Below, piece after piece: positions 18,519-31,636 of a DNA stretch of 64,000 nt. The translations under genes and the position numbers were made by a program. The notes beneath the pieces are model-generated. The model did no database searches, was not told where the DNA came from, and worked only from the letters and a program-made list of their open reading frames with translations. Source of the stretch: Saccharomycopsis crataegensis (Eukaryota; Ascomycota; Saccharomycetes; Ascoideales; Saccharomycopsidaceae); contig NW_027043819.1 of the NCBI RefSeq assembly GCF_037102585.1, positions 186,001 to 250,000 on the forward strand, in the 5' to 3' direction. Numbering within the stretch: position 1 is the first letter of the stretch; every line of letters begins with the position of its first letter.

Positions 18519-20339
18519 ATGAAGTTGAATGTTGAAACTCCTCCTAATGAAATTGACTTACTTGAGGCGACTGACTCCCATGTTGGTTTGAAGAAATGCA
18601 ATAGCCCAAAGATCACAACCAATGATTATTTTAGATCCATTGTTGAGGGAGAGGAACTGGTTGAATCATTATTTTTTAATGAAGAATCACAAAAATTGAC
18701 TTTAGAAACTAAAGAAGAGTATTCTGAAACAAGCGCTGCCACAGATACTCACATTGGAAAAACATCACCGCCACTAACTTCAAAAAATGAAATCAATGAA
18801 TTTTTATTTGAGTTTGGGATCGAAAATACTGGAAGCTCTTGGTCTGTTCAAGATAGTGTTGAAGATAAAAAACGCAAAACTTCTGATGCCCCGATGCCTG
18901 AATTTCCCATTGGTCTTCAAAAGTTACCTGAACAACGAATGAAAATAGCATCTGAAAAAGGTTTGAAGTTCAACTTGATGATTATTGGCCAGTCAGGCCT
19001 TGGAAAGTCTACTTTTATTAATACTTTATTCAACTGTGATATTTTCCCTGTTAACGAAAAAGAAGAATCTGTGAATGAGTCTAAGTTGAACCTAAAATTC
19101 TATCGTGCCGAATTATACGAAGAAGATTTTAAACTAGATCTTACAGTGGTAAAGTATCCTGGATTTAGTGATTTAGTTAACAATGAGGTCAGTTGGAGTC
19201 CAATGTGTGAGTTCATTGATAGAAATATTAGAAATTATATGTTTCAAGAAGAGCAACCCGATAGAACGGAGTTGGAAGACAATAGGATTCATTGCTGCAT
19301 ATACTTTATGTCCCCCTCAAACATGGGAGCCAAGCCATTAGATATTATAGTCATGAGAGACTTGTGCAAGAGAGTGAATGTTATTCCTGTAATACCAAAA
19401 GCTGATGGCTATACAAAAGAAGAGTTATTGAAGCTAAAGAAGTCTTTTCGTAAGGTTTTTACTCAAAATGATATTAAAATCGGAAAGAATTTTGAAGGAT
19501 CCGAAGCTTATCATTCAATTGTGGAGACATATCCATACACAACCATAGGGTCTGAAGGCAGTTATAGAAATGCTAATGGTATTTTGGTAAGAGGGAGACA
19601 ATATCTATGGGGAATCTCAGAGGTTGAAAATGAAGAGCATTGTGATTTTGTTAAATTACGAAATCTTTTAATGGGGGAAAATTTGTTGGATTTAATTTTG
19701 AGCACAGAAAGGCTATATGAAATCCATCGTGAAAGAATTTGGACCTATAGGCTTTGGATGATAGACTCTCTCTGTAAGGGAGCTGGTTTTCCAAAATTGA
19801 AGAGGGTCCAATATAACAGGGCATTCACGACAGATAATGCTTTCAAGGAGGTCGACTACCTACCAAATGTTGATGGTTTTGAAAGCTTATTGAAAATGAC
19901 AAAGATTCGCCTGGAGCAGATTGATGAAGTTGCTTCTGATTATACACTGGAATTCTTACATCAACAAAGTATCATGAAAAAGAAGTTTGCAGAATTAGTT
20001 GCCAATCAAGATATGAAATTCAAAGAGTGGAAAAGAGCATTATTCGAAAAACAGAATGAGTTCAATCAAGAAATTGAGGGTCTTCATAAGAGGTCTTTAC
20101 AGCTTCAAGAAAACATTGCCTACTTGAGTGGCATGAAAAGTAGCTCTAATGAGTCGGGAACTAGTCTCAATATTAGAGCTGCCGTAAATGAAAGCTCAAG
20201 TGATGATGGAAATTCCACGAGACCAGATGACGACGGCATCACTGGTAAGTTATCCAGCTTACAAAATAAAGAAGAGTCATCTACCGGAAACCACAAATAC
20301 AACAAAAAAATCTTTAGAGGGAGCACCAAGAGAACCTAA
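18519..20339 (+). CDS. SPR3: Sporulation-type septin
   Basis: A 606-aa GTP-binding septin that joins filament-forming complexes. It resembles Spr3 more than the vegetative septins: FQEEQPDRTELEDNRIHCC and RVNVIPVIPKADGYTKEEL line up with Spr3, as does the tail FKEWKRALFEKQNEFNQEI. A disordered N-terminus of about 150 residues precedes the P-loop GQSGLGKST (about 157-165). The septin unique element includes VRGRQYLWG. A coiled coil is at about 480-545. The G3 motif is odd: the usual DTPGF reads KYPGF, with Lys212 in place of Asp. That predicts altered or absent GTP hydrolysis. Upstream sites suggest meiotic/Ndt80 control. Confidence 0.9.
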   Translation: MKLNVETPPNEIDLLEATDSHVGLKKCNSPKITTNDYFRSIVEGEELVESLFFNEESQKLTLETKEEYSETSAATDTHIGKTSPPLTSKNEINEFLFEFGIENTGSSWSVQDSVEDKKRKTSDAPMPEFPIGLQKLPEQRMKIASEKGLKFNLMIIGQSGLGKSTFINTLFNCDIFPVNEKEESVNESKLNLKFYRAELYEEDFKLDLTVVKYPGFSDLVNNEVSWSPMCEFIDRNIRNYMFQEEQPDRTELEDNRIHCCIYFMSPSNMGAKPLDIIVMRDLCKRVNVIPVIPKADGYTKEELLKLKKSFRKVFTQNDIKIGKNFEGSEAYHSIVETYPYTTIGSEGSYRNANGILVRGRQYLWGISEVENEEHCDFVKLRNLLMGENLLDLILSTERLYEIHRERIWTYRLWMIDSLCKGAGFPKLKRVQYNRAFTTDNAFKEVDYLPNVDGFESLLKMTKIRLEQIDEVASDYTLEFLHQQSIMKKKFAELVANQDMKFKEWKRALFEKQNEFNQEIEGLHKRSLQLQENIAYLSGMKSSSNESGTSLNIRAAVNESSSDDGNSTRPDDDGITGKLSSLQNKEESSTGNHKYNKKIFRGSTKRT

Positions 20340-21083
20340 TCTAAGGAACCAAAGAAAGGTTAGATGTTGGCCGCTTATGACCCGTCATGATGGTATAAAA
20401 GTCACATGGGAAAGAACCTCGGTAATTTTTTTTTCCGCCCATATATATATGAAAATTTTCATTTCCTTCTTCTTCTTCTTCTATTCTTTATTTCTTGCTT
20501 GATGGTATGCTCTTTTGCTGGGTATTTTACTATAGGATGGTATAGAATTATTTAATGTAAGTAATTGTTATGGACTACTGTTGCTATTTTTTTTATTGAT
20601 GAGATTACATGATGAGATTTTTTTTATATAGTTCTATAACTGGCATCTCTAGTATTAGAGCATTTACATGTTTCAATGATTTGAGAACTCCGATCTGATA
20701 TTCTCCAATAACACTATACTGTAGCAACACAATGCTAAAAGATATATAATTTGACTAACACATAAATTAGATATTAATCGCTATACTTTTTTCAATACAA
20801 ATCTCTTTTCTCAGTAAACTGTTCCTAATGAATGTAAGTACCGAATTTTTTCTTTTTTTCCCAGCAAGATCGCATGGCAACGTGACGTACCTATTATTAT
20901 TTTGCTGATAAGTTAATGAGGGGTTTTTTTTTATTGTGGCAAATACCAAAAACTCTGGCATTACACAAAGCAAAATAAAATAAGATAAAATAGCGTTATA
21001 TCAATTTTTCAAGTTCCATTTTACCCCTGTCCAGGTGTGTTATCATTTCTAATTGAAACGTGAATACTAATTATTCACCTGAA
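20340..21083. other. Intergenic gap SPR3-TAO3
   Basis: A 744-bp AT-rich stretch holding the SPR3 terminator region and the TAO3 promoter. The annotation starts TAO3 at the ATG at 21084. The in-frame codon at 21060 is GTG, which is not used as a nuclear yeast start. Nothing else is visible. Confidence 0.5.
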
Positions 21084-21618
21084 ATGTCAGCGCCAAACAA
21101 TCGTATGGGCAACCCAAATCTTAGGGCCCCGACGCCCGTGAGGCCTTCACCTATTAAATTATCTAACAGTGGGGCAAACTTAGCAAGAAATGTGTTCTAT
21201 TCATCTTTATCATCTAGTATCGCTACTTCAAGATCTGCCACCCCGTTGACCCCTCAGCCTAATCCTGTCGAGCAAACGAGGTTAGAATATTACAACTTAG
21301 ATGTGCCAAATACTACAAAGCTTGATGAGCTATATGATCCACAATCAAGATTTTTTGGCCGTGTTAAACCACGTACTTTGGAGTTACAAGAAGCTCTTCC
21401 GTATGAAACAGAGTTGCCGTTAGATCAATCGAGGTATTTGAGCCATATTATCAGTCATTTGTATGCTGCCATAAAATCCTTGGATATCAATGGTGTTATA
21501 AGCGTTTCTCCAAAAGATTTGGAGAAAGTTAGGTCTGCAGTTCTCAAGAAGATGACCAATGGCAATGATTCGTCAGATGATAATATTATTGGTCATGATC
21601 TGGAGTATGAAGATCATC

Positions 21619-21649
<31 letters not shown>

Positions 21650-24600
21650 CGAAGAAGACGACGACGACGATGATGACGTCGACGAACAAGAAAGTGATGA
21701 AGAGGAGGAAGAACTAGGTGAAGATATAGAAGACGATATGAGTGGCGTTGTATCCGGTGGCATTAACAGTGCAAGCACCTCATCAAGTCATCCAGACTCT
21801 TCTATCGTAGTTAGCGTTCGCCATTGGACTAAAGAATTATATACTTGGATTAAAATGAAAAACGACATGCCCTTTGATTTAAGAATCTCTTTATCAAAAG
21901 TATATTACAACCTTTGCTTAGTCGCTGGTCAAGGATTCCTGATTTCTGTTTTTGTTAAAATGTTTGCCTTATTAACGAAGTACGAACCTGATGTCTTGAA
22001 AAAGAGAGGCTTAAATTTGGATTACAGGCCTTTATTTAAACTACTCGATGTGTACTTTCCACATGCTCATACTGTGGAAGGTTCTGTTGTTCCACAAAAG
22101 AAGCATCTTGTCAAATTGGGGATGTATTCAAACTACTTTTTCCTGGATGAGGACTTTGATGAAATTTTCAATCTCGTGGGTAGCAGATTTTCATTGAATA
22201 CTGCTTCTCTAGCTTTAACTTCAATGTGCTGCTTGTTGCCATTGAGTAATCCTAGGCTTGTGGACGTCACTCCCTCCCTTTTCCACATTTGGACGATTGT
22301 CACTAATGTCAAAGGTATGGACTCCCCTATCACCGAAACTATGGGAACTGGATTTGCTAGGATATTATCAGAACATGTTAACGATCCAGATGTTTTATGT
22401 AAATTTGGAAAATATGGCTTTTTGAATGCAGATCAATTATTATTTGTATTTTCCAAATTATTGAACTCCTTTGATATCCAATCTCGAAAATTTGGTTCTT
22501 CCGCTTCTAGCCACAGTTACGCTGGATACGCAAATATTATTGTTTTCAGTATGAATGGCGAGTTGGCATTAGAACCAGATGGCGGTGTATTTTTCCATTT
22601 GGAAACTTTGCTCAACAGTATGGAGACTTATTTGCATCCTTCTAACACGGGAGTTTGGTCTGTGACTTGTACGAAATTCATACAGCTTTTGATCTACTTA
22701 TTCCGCAAAAGACATATTCTAGAGAGCGACCCAGACGAGCATTTATACAATCTTCCAGAACAGAATAAGTTGAGCCCATTTTGTGTGAAAAGGTTTGTGA
22801 AAATATTGCTACCGAAAGTCATGCTTGGTATCCAATCAAAGAGCACTGCGGTGGTGAATATCAATTGTGAAGCGCTCAATATGCTTTGTTCTTTGGCACC
22901 AGAGTTGGTTTTGAATGTGATTTTATTGGATATTTACGAATCATTACAAACTGTTATCACTAATCATAGATTGACAGTGGTGTTAAAGATCTTAACAAGG
23001 ATTTCAAAATATTTTTTGACGCAGAAGATTTTCCGGTGTCATGTCACCAGGATCTTGGGACTTTTACTCCCAGGAATAGATTCAAATGATTTAGACAAAA
23101 CCTTTTTGACCTTGAATGTCATAAGCTCTTTCGCCAGCTTCTTACCCTTTTATGACTTATCAAGGCAATGCGAGGATGATGATGTACTTGTTGATAGTGG
23201 CTTAGCATTTGAAGCTACTCAAAGTCACTTGGCGTTTCTAGAGGAAAAGGTTTATAACAACATGAAAATTGAAGATGAGGACCAGGAATTTTTCCAACTT
23301 GATGACGAATATGAAAAGAAAGTTCTTATTTCCTCTTCGACGTTATTTGAAGATTTTCTAAGTATGTTCACTTATAAAGTGTTCACTTTGTTAGAAAACT
23401 TATCTGACCAATCAAACGTGCAATCCAATTCTGAGCTCAATTTAGAAACTTCTTTACCAAGAACCTTTTTGCTCCTATTCGAATCTATGGCTGATGATTA
23501 TTTTTGCTCTATTGCTACTAAGTTTTTGAATTTTATAAATGAAAATCTTCATTATGATTCAATTGATCTTACAGCACAAATTATAGGTTCTATTGTTAAA
23601 CATGATCCAAAAGGCCAAACCCCTCAATTCATGGAGCTTGTTTTGGATAAAATAAATGACGAGCTTGAAAATGGAAGTGCAGGTAAAGTTAGAAGCACTG
23701 AAATTCTACATCGCGATAAACCTCTATACTGTTTATTGACCCTTCTAGGTGAAATAGTACGCTATGCAGGTTCCAATGTGCTCAGTTACAGTTATAGATT
23801 ATCAAATCTTTCTAGGCTTCTTCTTAGAGAGGTCAAAGGGCCAATTATTTTCCCTGCCACCTTCTTTGTCACCCAATTGTTGAAATCTTTGACAACCATT
23901 AGATTAGAAGAACAGAGGCTAGTTAGTCCATCATATGTGGAAAAAAACGGAATAACTGAAACATGTTGGGGAGGTTTCTATGACAGACCAGAAAGATTCA
24001 ATGCAGAAAATTTGAAATTTGGGTGGCATATCCCAAATAAAAAGGAAGTTGAATTTGCAGTTCACTTCTTTTCAGAACATGTTCAAGAATGTTTCACAAA
24101 TTTAGATAAATTGATGAGAGATGCGAATAAGAGAGGCATGGATACTGATAGTAAAGCTACAGAGGAAGATGATATTACGGAGGAAGTTGAACAGACAGAC
24201 AACTCTAGTCCGGATTTATTAGATTTTACCGATAATTTCAGAAAGAATTTGTTTTACTTGAGTCACTCCACTTCAGGAATTGCATACTTGTTAGATCCTG
24301 CATATGAGGATATAACTAAGGCTACTACAGGAAATCACAAATTAAACGCTCAATTACTTGATAAGCGTTTAAGATCGTTGAACTTTTCTCAAAGATCTCT
24401 CAATATCACTGGAAATGCTGGCAACCCATCTGCTACTGCTGGCGATGATCATAGCGCTATCAATACTGATGTAGCAAATACTGAAGCCACAACCCCTTGT
24501 TTGTATTCTAACAGTGATCAAAATGCCGAAAAATCCCACGATCTTGGTCCAAAGGAGCCCTTCATTGAATCCGATGAATCAATTGCTTTAAGTAGGGCTG

Positions 24601-27600
24601 ATTCTGGCGTCAACTTAGCAAATATGGTCCCAATTGATATGTCTAGGGAATCTTCAGAAAATAATGTGGATATGTTGTCTTTGTCCGGAGTAAGAAGCCC
24701 AGAGCTAGATAATGATGTTACCAATCCTGCCATTACCTCGAGAGCTCAAAAGATTTATACATGTTCTTATTTCTTCGGCAACACCAAGGAGGAAAGACAC
24801 AAAAATGATTTATACAGACGTGTTCACGCGTTATATAGAAGAATTGGCGAGAAACTTCATGATGTATGCATGTTTTTACTTCAGTACTATCCGAATGATG
24901 TGAAATTGTTCAAAGTTTTTTTGCATACCGTTGAAACTTGGTTCTGCGATTATGGCGCCGAAAACTCACTCAAATCATTTGATGATAATCACATCTCATA
25001 TAAGTATATGAGACTGATACAAGGATCTTTTTGTATTAGAAAGCCTTTCACCAGAATTACCATTGGTGCTCGTGTTGAGAGGTATCATCGTCAAAGAATG
25101 TTAATGCATGCCAGCAGCAGATTCCAAAGCAAATTGGATGAAACTCTTTTGGGTGATCTTATAAAGTTGTCTTTGTCTCTTTATTCTTCTATCTCTGCAT
25201 CTGCGCAGTTGACCTTGAAAGCGGTAATGAAAAAAAGTATTGGATCATATGCTTTGTTGATTAACACTGTATTTGAGAATTTAAGTAATGTTCTTTTAGA
25301 CAATGATTATAAGAGAATCAAGAGTGCGTTAAACGTGTTTAGTGTCACAAAGCTCAAAAATAGAATCAGCAGTGATTATAAGAATCTTGTTAAATATGTC
25401 AAATTTTTACTACGTTGTATGGAGGTTGATGATGAAAAGACTAGTAGCATTGCTAAGCTTCTCTATGGGAAATTGGCCAAAAATATCAAGGTTCCATCAA
25501 CCATATGTATATTTAATGAGGATTCAATGGATGTCATAAGGCCAGCAGATTCACTTGTCGATATTGATATAAAGTTACTCAAGACAGCCAAAGAGAATAA
25601 AAGGGCTACTTCTATTCACTTCTTGAGGCAATTGCAAAAATTGATTCTAGGTGAAGAGTCGAAAAGCGATAAATCATGGCAAGTTTCATTGATAAACATA
25701 GAATTATTGGTCCGCTTACAATCAAGTTTTTCGATGAATACCAACTCAGAAATATTTGAATTGTTTATGAACAGCGCAGCCAAGAGCCATCCAAGTATTT
25801 GCCACATGGGCATTTATGGGGCTCTCAAATCGTTCACAAAAATAATGAAGCTCTCAAATTGTTCGTATGATTTGAAGAAGCTTTTAGACCCTTGGTGCTA
25901 TTCAGACAGGTTTGAAATTATTAGTACCGACTCCAAATCCAATGGCAATTTCACGGATAAATTTTTTAATGAATTGCAAAAGACAGAAGATGCAGATTAT
26001 TATTTTGACACGAAGATATTCAGAGGATGGTTGTTCTGGGGGAAAGATATGGTGGTTGCGAAGAACCAAAAAGAGCAGGTGTTGAAATTCAACAATAATG
26101 ATAAAAAGTTGTTTAGCGGCGTGGATTCTCACATCACAAAAGAATGGTTCCGAAGTATCGTAAAGCTTATTATTGAAGATAATGAGGAAGGATCCAGATT
26201 TCAAGGAAACAACATTCAGTTCATGAACATGTTGATTGTATTAATTTACAACAAGTATTTGACGAATATAACCATAGAAGATATGATTACAGTGCTTGGG
26301 GAAAGTTATGTTCATGATGAAAAGAGTACGCATATTATCACATGTGAAGCTTTATGTAGCTTCTTGTTAGCAGCGAAATACACTCCAGCTGCAAAAGATT
26401 TAAGGGTTCAAGAATATGTGATTAAAACAATTGCTACATGCTTCAGAGACTTATCGCCAGATACTAAGTCAATTTGGAAAATTTTCTCATTTTGGATTGT
26501 ATCATATACTGACACTAGAAGATATGATTCATTAGTTAACGAAATCTTCAATTATGAGACAGCTCTTACAGAAAGCAGTCCATTCAAACAAGCAACACGC
26601 TTATCTTGCTTAAAAGTTTATTTGACCAGCGTCACTTGGAAATATAGAGACGCCGATAAACTTATTGAAAGCATGTTACAATTAATGTTCCATCCATATC
26701 AAACAGTTCGTGATCAGGTTGCGGCGACAATTACTGTGGCTCTTTACTGTGGCTTCAATGAGTCCTACCCAGACTGTGATTCATTTGTGAAAGCCAATTC
26801 ATTGTATGGCTCATTGGGTTTAATTCCATTTCAAATTTCTGAAAATGTGATTCTCAACTTAAGACAAGCGTTTGCAGCGGTTGAAAGCTTTAGAAACAAG
26901 ATTAACGAGGGTGATAATGCTCAAGAAACCTTGAAAACTCCATATATTTATGGTGCCAGGACTCTTATTGTGTTGATTACAAGTATGTTTAGAACCAATG
27001 CTTGTGTTGGTTTTGTTGATCTCATCCCCGAACTTATATCACCATTTTTACTAAATCTTGAGCATATGAGAGATGTTTGTAAACTCGCTAATATCAGTCC
27101 TAGCTCTGTGTATTTGATCTTAGCGAGAATTCCTTTCAGAATTGAAAACATCAAAACAATTGTGGACTTGATTCTACATAATGGTGGTGTTGTGGATCCC
27201 TCATGGCACCAGCGCTTAACCCTTCTTTCATTTACGGAGATTTTCTACTTCCGTCAATTGTTACTTTTGAATTCTGACCAAAGAAAGGCATTGTTTTCTT
27301 ACGTCTCGGAATTATTGTTTAACAGAAATTTAGAGGTTAGAGAAGCTGCTTCTAAGGCATTATCTGGTATGGTACACTGCTCACCAACCAAGGAAAGGGA
27401 GGATATGATCCACTATTACATTGGTGAATATGCGAAAATCTTGCAGAAGTACAAAAAGTTATCTAGAAAGCAAAAGAAGACACAGAAGAAGTTTTCTCAA
27501 GCCGATAGTGTTACTCTTCACGGTGCTTCTCTTGGCTTGGGTGCGTTGATTTCCGCTTTTCCATATCTCTCTCCTCCGCCTTCTTGGTTCCCTGACGTCT

Positions 27601-27779
27601 TAGGTTTGTTGGCCAATAATTCATATGGTATTTCAGGAGTTGTTGATAAAACCTCGAAGGGTATTTTGAGCAATTTCAAAAAGACTAGACAAGATACATG
27701 GCACATAGATAGCAAAGTATTCACTGAGGAGCAGTTGGAAGATTTGGAAGGTGTTTTGAGAGAAAGTTACTTTGTTTGA
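21084..27779 (+). CDS. TAO3: Cell morphogenesis protein Tao3/Pag1 (Furry family)
   Basis: A very large HEAT-like helical scaffold (2231 aa) of the Furry/Tao3 family. Tao3 works in the RAM network with the kinase Cbk1 and Mob2 to direct polarised growth, cell separation and, in Candida species, hyphal growth. After a Ser/Pro-rich N-terminus comes an acidic Asp/Glu run (about residues 180-215), then the conserved cell-morphogenesis N-terminal region starting near VRHWTKELYTWIKMK. Middle and C-terminal blocks such as NYFFLDEDFDEIFNLVGSRF, RFFGRVKPRTLELQ and the terminal TRQDTWHIDSKVFTEEQLE fit the family. The size is close to the S. cerevisiae protein (about 2376 aa). The frame is unbroken over 6.7 kb. 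Confidence 0.93.
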
Positions 27780-28097
27780 AGAGAAAATAAATAAAGAAAT
27801 ACATACTTCTTATGAACTATTTTTCAATATGATTTTTCAACATGATTTTTCAATTTGATTTTTTTTTTTTTTCCATTTTTTTAAATATATTTCTAAAGTT
27901 CAGATCAAGAAAAAACGTTGTTAATGTACGGTAGGAGCTTCGCGACTTGTCTTATTTGTTTATGGACAGTTCACCAGCTCTGGAAACCACCAGTTGTATG
28001 TCATTTTGTACGATGGAGGATATCAATATCGACGAATCACCCCAATTAACTGATGGCTCCAATGTAACCCAGCAACCATTCTCATCAAATGAAAAAA
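27780..28097. other. TAO3 3' flank and possible 5' leader of the LINE fossil
   Basis: This stretch follows the TAO3 stop codon. T-rich DNA near 27855-27895 is followed by a short open frame (27962-28141, starting MDSSPALETTSC). That frame ends just where the endonuclease frame begins and could be the element's N-terminal coding remnant. I see no independent gene. Confidence 0.35.
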
Positions 28098-30990
28098 TTC
28101 ACCATCATCTCTCAAAACATCCAAAAACTAAATTTGGATAATACTAAGATCATCAGCATAACAAATGAGCATGGAATATCCATGTTCCAGTATCTAAATC
28201 TTAATGGGAACTTTCTCTTTAACTATTAGAATAAGAAACTTTACAAAAATACACAAACTTCAGCGATTATTATTCATGACCATATTAAGGTCATTTCTCA
28301 TTCCTTGTTGTTAGTTGGCATACAAGAGGAATTACAAAGACAAATTACAGATGTTATTATAGAACTATCAAATGACAGCTGGCTATGGCTAATCAATATT
28401 TGCAACCCATCCGCCAATTATAAGAAACAAATCTTATTACAGGATCAGCTCTCTGTTCGTCTTCGCACACAATTTACAAATCTTAAAGAGCGTCAAAGGA
28501 GCATGAACATCAACATATTATTAGAGGGTGATTTCAACAATTATATTATCCAAAGGGACCTCCAGAACTATCGCAGACAAGAAGAAATGATAGCTAAATC
28601 AATGAAATTCCTCATTAAGAGTTTTGCATTGACAGACATTTTTCTCAAACGTAAGAATCACAGCATCAAGAAATACTGGACAAATAGATCAACTACCACA
28701 GACGGGAACCGTCTCTTGTATCGCTTTTATCTCAGCCAGTCTATGCTTAAAGATGAAAAAAATTATGCGATATACATGTCTCCAGCAAGCTCAACAAACC
28801 AATAACAATGGAAGAATTAAAAAAATCCGTCAATGCATCCAACATAAATTCATGCCCAGGAATGGATGGTGTTCCTTACATAGTATACCAAATGCTTTTT
28901 CCTCAAATTAAGAATTCATTGCTTAATGAATTTAATTCAATCATGACAACTTCAGAGCTCCCCTACCATTATAGAACGGTGAAATTCACCATCATTCCCA
29001 AACCTCACAAAGACCATTCGCTAATCACCATTTATTGACCAATTGCGTTGATAAATACCAACCTTAGGCTTTTTGCCGGTATTATCAATGCAAGACTAGT
29101 GAATTTCTTAGGAAAAATGATAGGACAGAATCAAACTGGATTTATCACCTGGCCACCACTCCTTCACCAACATCACCATATTTACCGATCCGCTCTTAAC
29201 TCTGATCTATCTCACCAAAGAGGCACCCCTAGACCAAACACAAAACTGAGAATCAAATTTTGATTTTGAACTTTCAGAAGGCCTTCGATCAACTTTCACA
29301 CAAGTATTTGAAAGTACTTTTCCAGTATATGAATTTTGGGAAAGTGGAAAAAACCATCATGAACATCTTCTCAAAAACATTAGGGATAATCTCCGTTAAT
29401 AAAATCGCTGATCTAGTCTTCAAATTAAGAAATGGCACTTTACAAGGTAACCTATTATCCCCCACCTTGTTTTTTATGGCTCTTGAACCTCTTTTGAGAT
29501 CGTTCCAAAACAACCTAAAAGGCTTCACTACCCCTTTTCCACGAAAGTACTTAGCCTTTGCTGATGATGTTACAGTACTCTTGAAAAACGACAATGATTT
29601 CAAAAGAGCGATTGAATGGATTCTGAAATTTAAGAAAATAAGTGGTTCACTAATAAGCCACCAGAAATCCAAGTTGATCATAACCACCTCACACCTCTTA
29701 CGTCAAACGCATATATAACCTGAAACTACCACAAAACAGTTCAGGATCAAGTATTTAGAAGTTGAAATGGGTTACCGACATCAAATATGACCGGATACTC
29801 TTGATAAAAACCGCAACACAAAATATTTTATGACCAACATGTATTCTTTACCAATTTCAAGCCAAATAACAGGTTATAACGCCTATATTTACTCAAAACT
29901 ATATTATCATGAGATACATCGACCAATGGATTCATATCACATCGCAATATTGGAAAAATCGATTTTAAAGCAATTTCAAAAAAAGGCCAAGCTCACATTG
30001 GCAATCTTGAAGACAAGTCTCCAGAAGGGTGGTTATGGAGTGCTTGACATCGCCGCCCAACCCCGTTATAGAAAGGCCAAGATAGTGCAAGGGTTGTATA
30101 CTAACTCTGATAACGACTATTATCGTCTCCTCAGATATAAGTTACAACTAGGAGTCAATCACCTCATCAAAAAATACATACAAAAAAAAAAGGAGAAAGA
30201 CTGCCAGAAGAATACAAGAAAACACAACACTGGTGGAGAATAATGTTGGGTGATGTTATTGAGCTCAACAACGAAAAAGGCCCATTTATTGTGCAATTAA
30301 CCAACCTTCCGATGCTTACTATTGTTGAAAAGCAAGACTTTACTGCTTGGTCTCAATTATTATCAAAACCGATTTCTTAAACCAAAACTTTGGAGCCATT
30401 TAACATTAGAATAGAAGAGTTAGAAATGTCTATCACCAAGGGAATACTAACAAGGTTCCAACCAGAAATTCCCAAGCTGGTTATGGAGTTTCAGCATAAA
30501 CAAGGAAGTAAAAGAACCAGAGCGAAAATTGATCAAAATAGATTATCGCTGACATTAACAAGTATCACGAACATCAAAAAACAACAAAAACAGCAATTCT
30601 GGAGTAGGCTCGCCAACTACCAACACTCAAGCCCTGGCTACTATGTGGATATTGCGTGCACATAACCATCGCTGATAATCATCAACATGAATCAAAAGAA
30701 GAACAAGATAAAATTAAAATGACCCACTTCCTCATTAAATGCACTTTATCAGTACATTTATGGCCACTATTGAATATCCCAGTTGAGTTAAAATGGAAAA
30801 ATATGATTGCCTCAATCCATGCTAAGCCAAAAATGAAAAAGATCGACTGCTATTTATGCTATCAGCGCAAACGTTCCCGACTTAGAAGCCAAAATCTGGT
30901 TAATTGGAACACATCAGTTAACAATTTGGTTTTTATTATTACTTCAAGAAACTGACCAGTTGATCAACACAAAAAGAAGAGAAAAAAAAA
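28098..30990 (+). mobile_element. Decayed non-LTR retrotransposon (L1/Zorro-type LINE)
   Basis: Fragments of one ORF2-like polyprotein lie in order on the plus strand, broken by stops and frameshifts. The apurinic-type endonuclease runs from about 28098 to 28800 (FTIISQNIQKLN, AIIIHDHIKVISH and the catalytic-type LLEGDFNNY). Reverse transcriptase is at 28808-29700. It includes PIALINTNLRLF with a TGA where the family has Arg, IGQNQTGFI, ILNFQKAFD (motif A with Asn for the catalytic Asp), NGTLQGNLLSPTLF and FADDVTVL. The C-terminal region at 29830-30955 includes a domain ending KMTHFLIKCTLSVHLW. An A-rich tail follows at about 30970-31040. The copy cannot be active. Zorro-type elements are known in Candida albicans; the exact clade here is inferred. 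Confidence 0.88.
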
Positions 30991-31636
30991 ATTATCAAAA
31001 TAAAATTAATCAAAAAAGTAACAAAAATATTTTCTAAATATCATTATTTTCAATATTTTTATCAACTAAAAGGGGTTTTCACCAAAATAAAATTGGTTTT
31101 CCATATCATAATAATGAGCAAAGCTCATGAGATTTTTAAATAGATATCTAATTATAAATTTAGTAATACATCGAAATTTGATTGGAAATTTTTTTTTTGT
31201 AAAATCCATGTGCAAATAGATATACAATAATGCTTTCTGTTGACAAATATGTATAACATGAGATAAAAATGGGAAAAAACATCTAGAACGCCGTGGTGCT
31301 CTCAAAAGGAAAGACTGTATCTCTGGAAAGATGAAGTGAATCTTAATCTTAAACAGCAGCCAGTCAAACTGGTCGAGTCATACAATATTTTGGTGCTAAC
31401 GAATAAACAGATATGAAAATTGGTGGCAAATAGTGTAGGTAAAAAAAAAAAGGATGAAGAGAAAAAGAAAAAGTTAATTAACATGAAGAAACAAAACCAA
31501 GTGCACTATGAATTGTCATGAGCAAATATCGTGAGCCATCCCATATAGCAAAAAAATAAATAAATAAATAAAATAATATATATATATATCAGTAAGGCAT
31601 CATCATCATCATCATCAATAACAACATGCAATTCGA
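30991..31636. other. A-rich LINE tail region and NIP1 3' flank
   Basis: An AT-rich stretch with A-rich runs at about 30970-31040 and simple repeats near 31555-31616 (TAAA, TA and ATC units) just past the NIP1 stop codon. I see no gene or clear target-site duplication. Confidence 0.4.
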
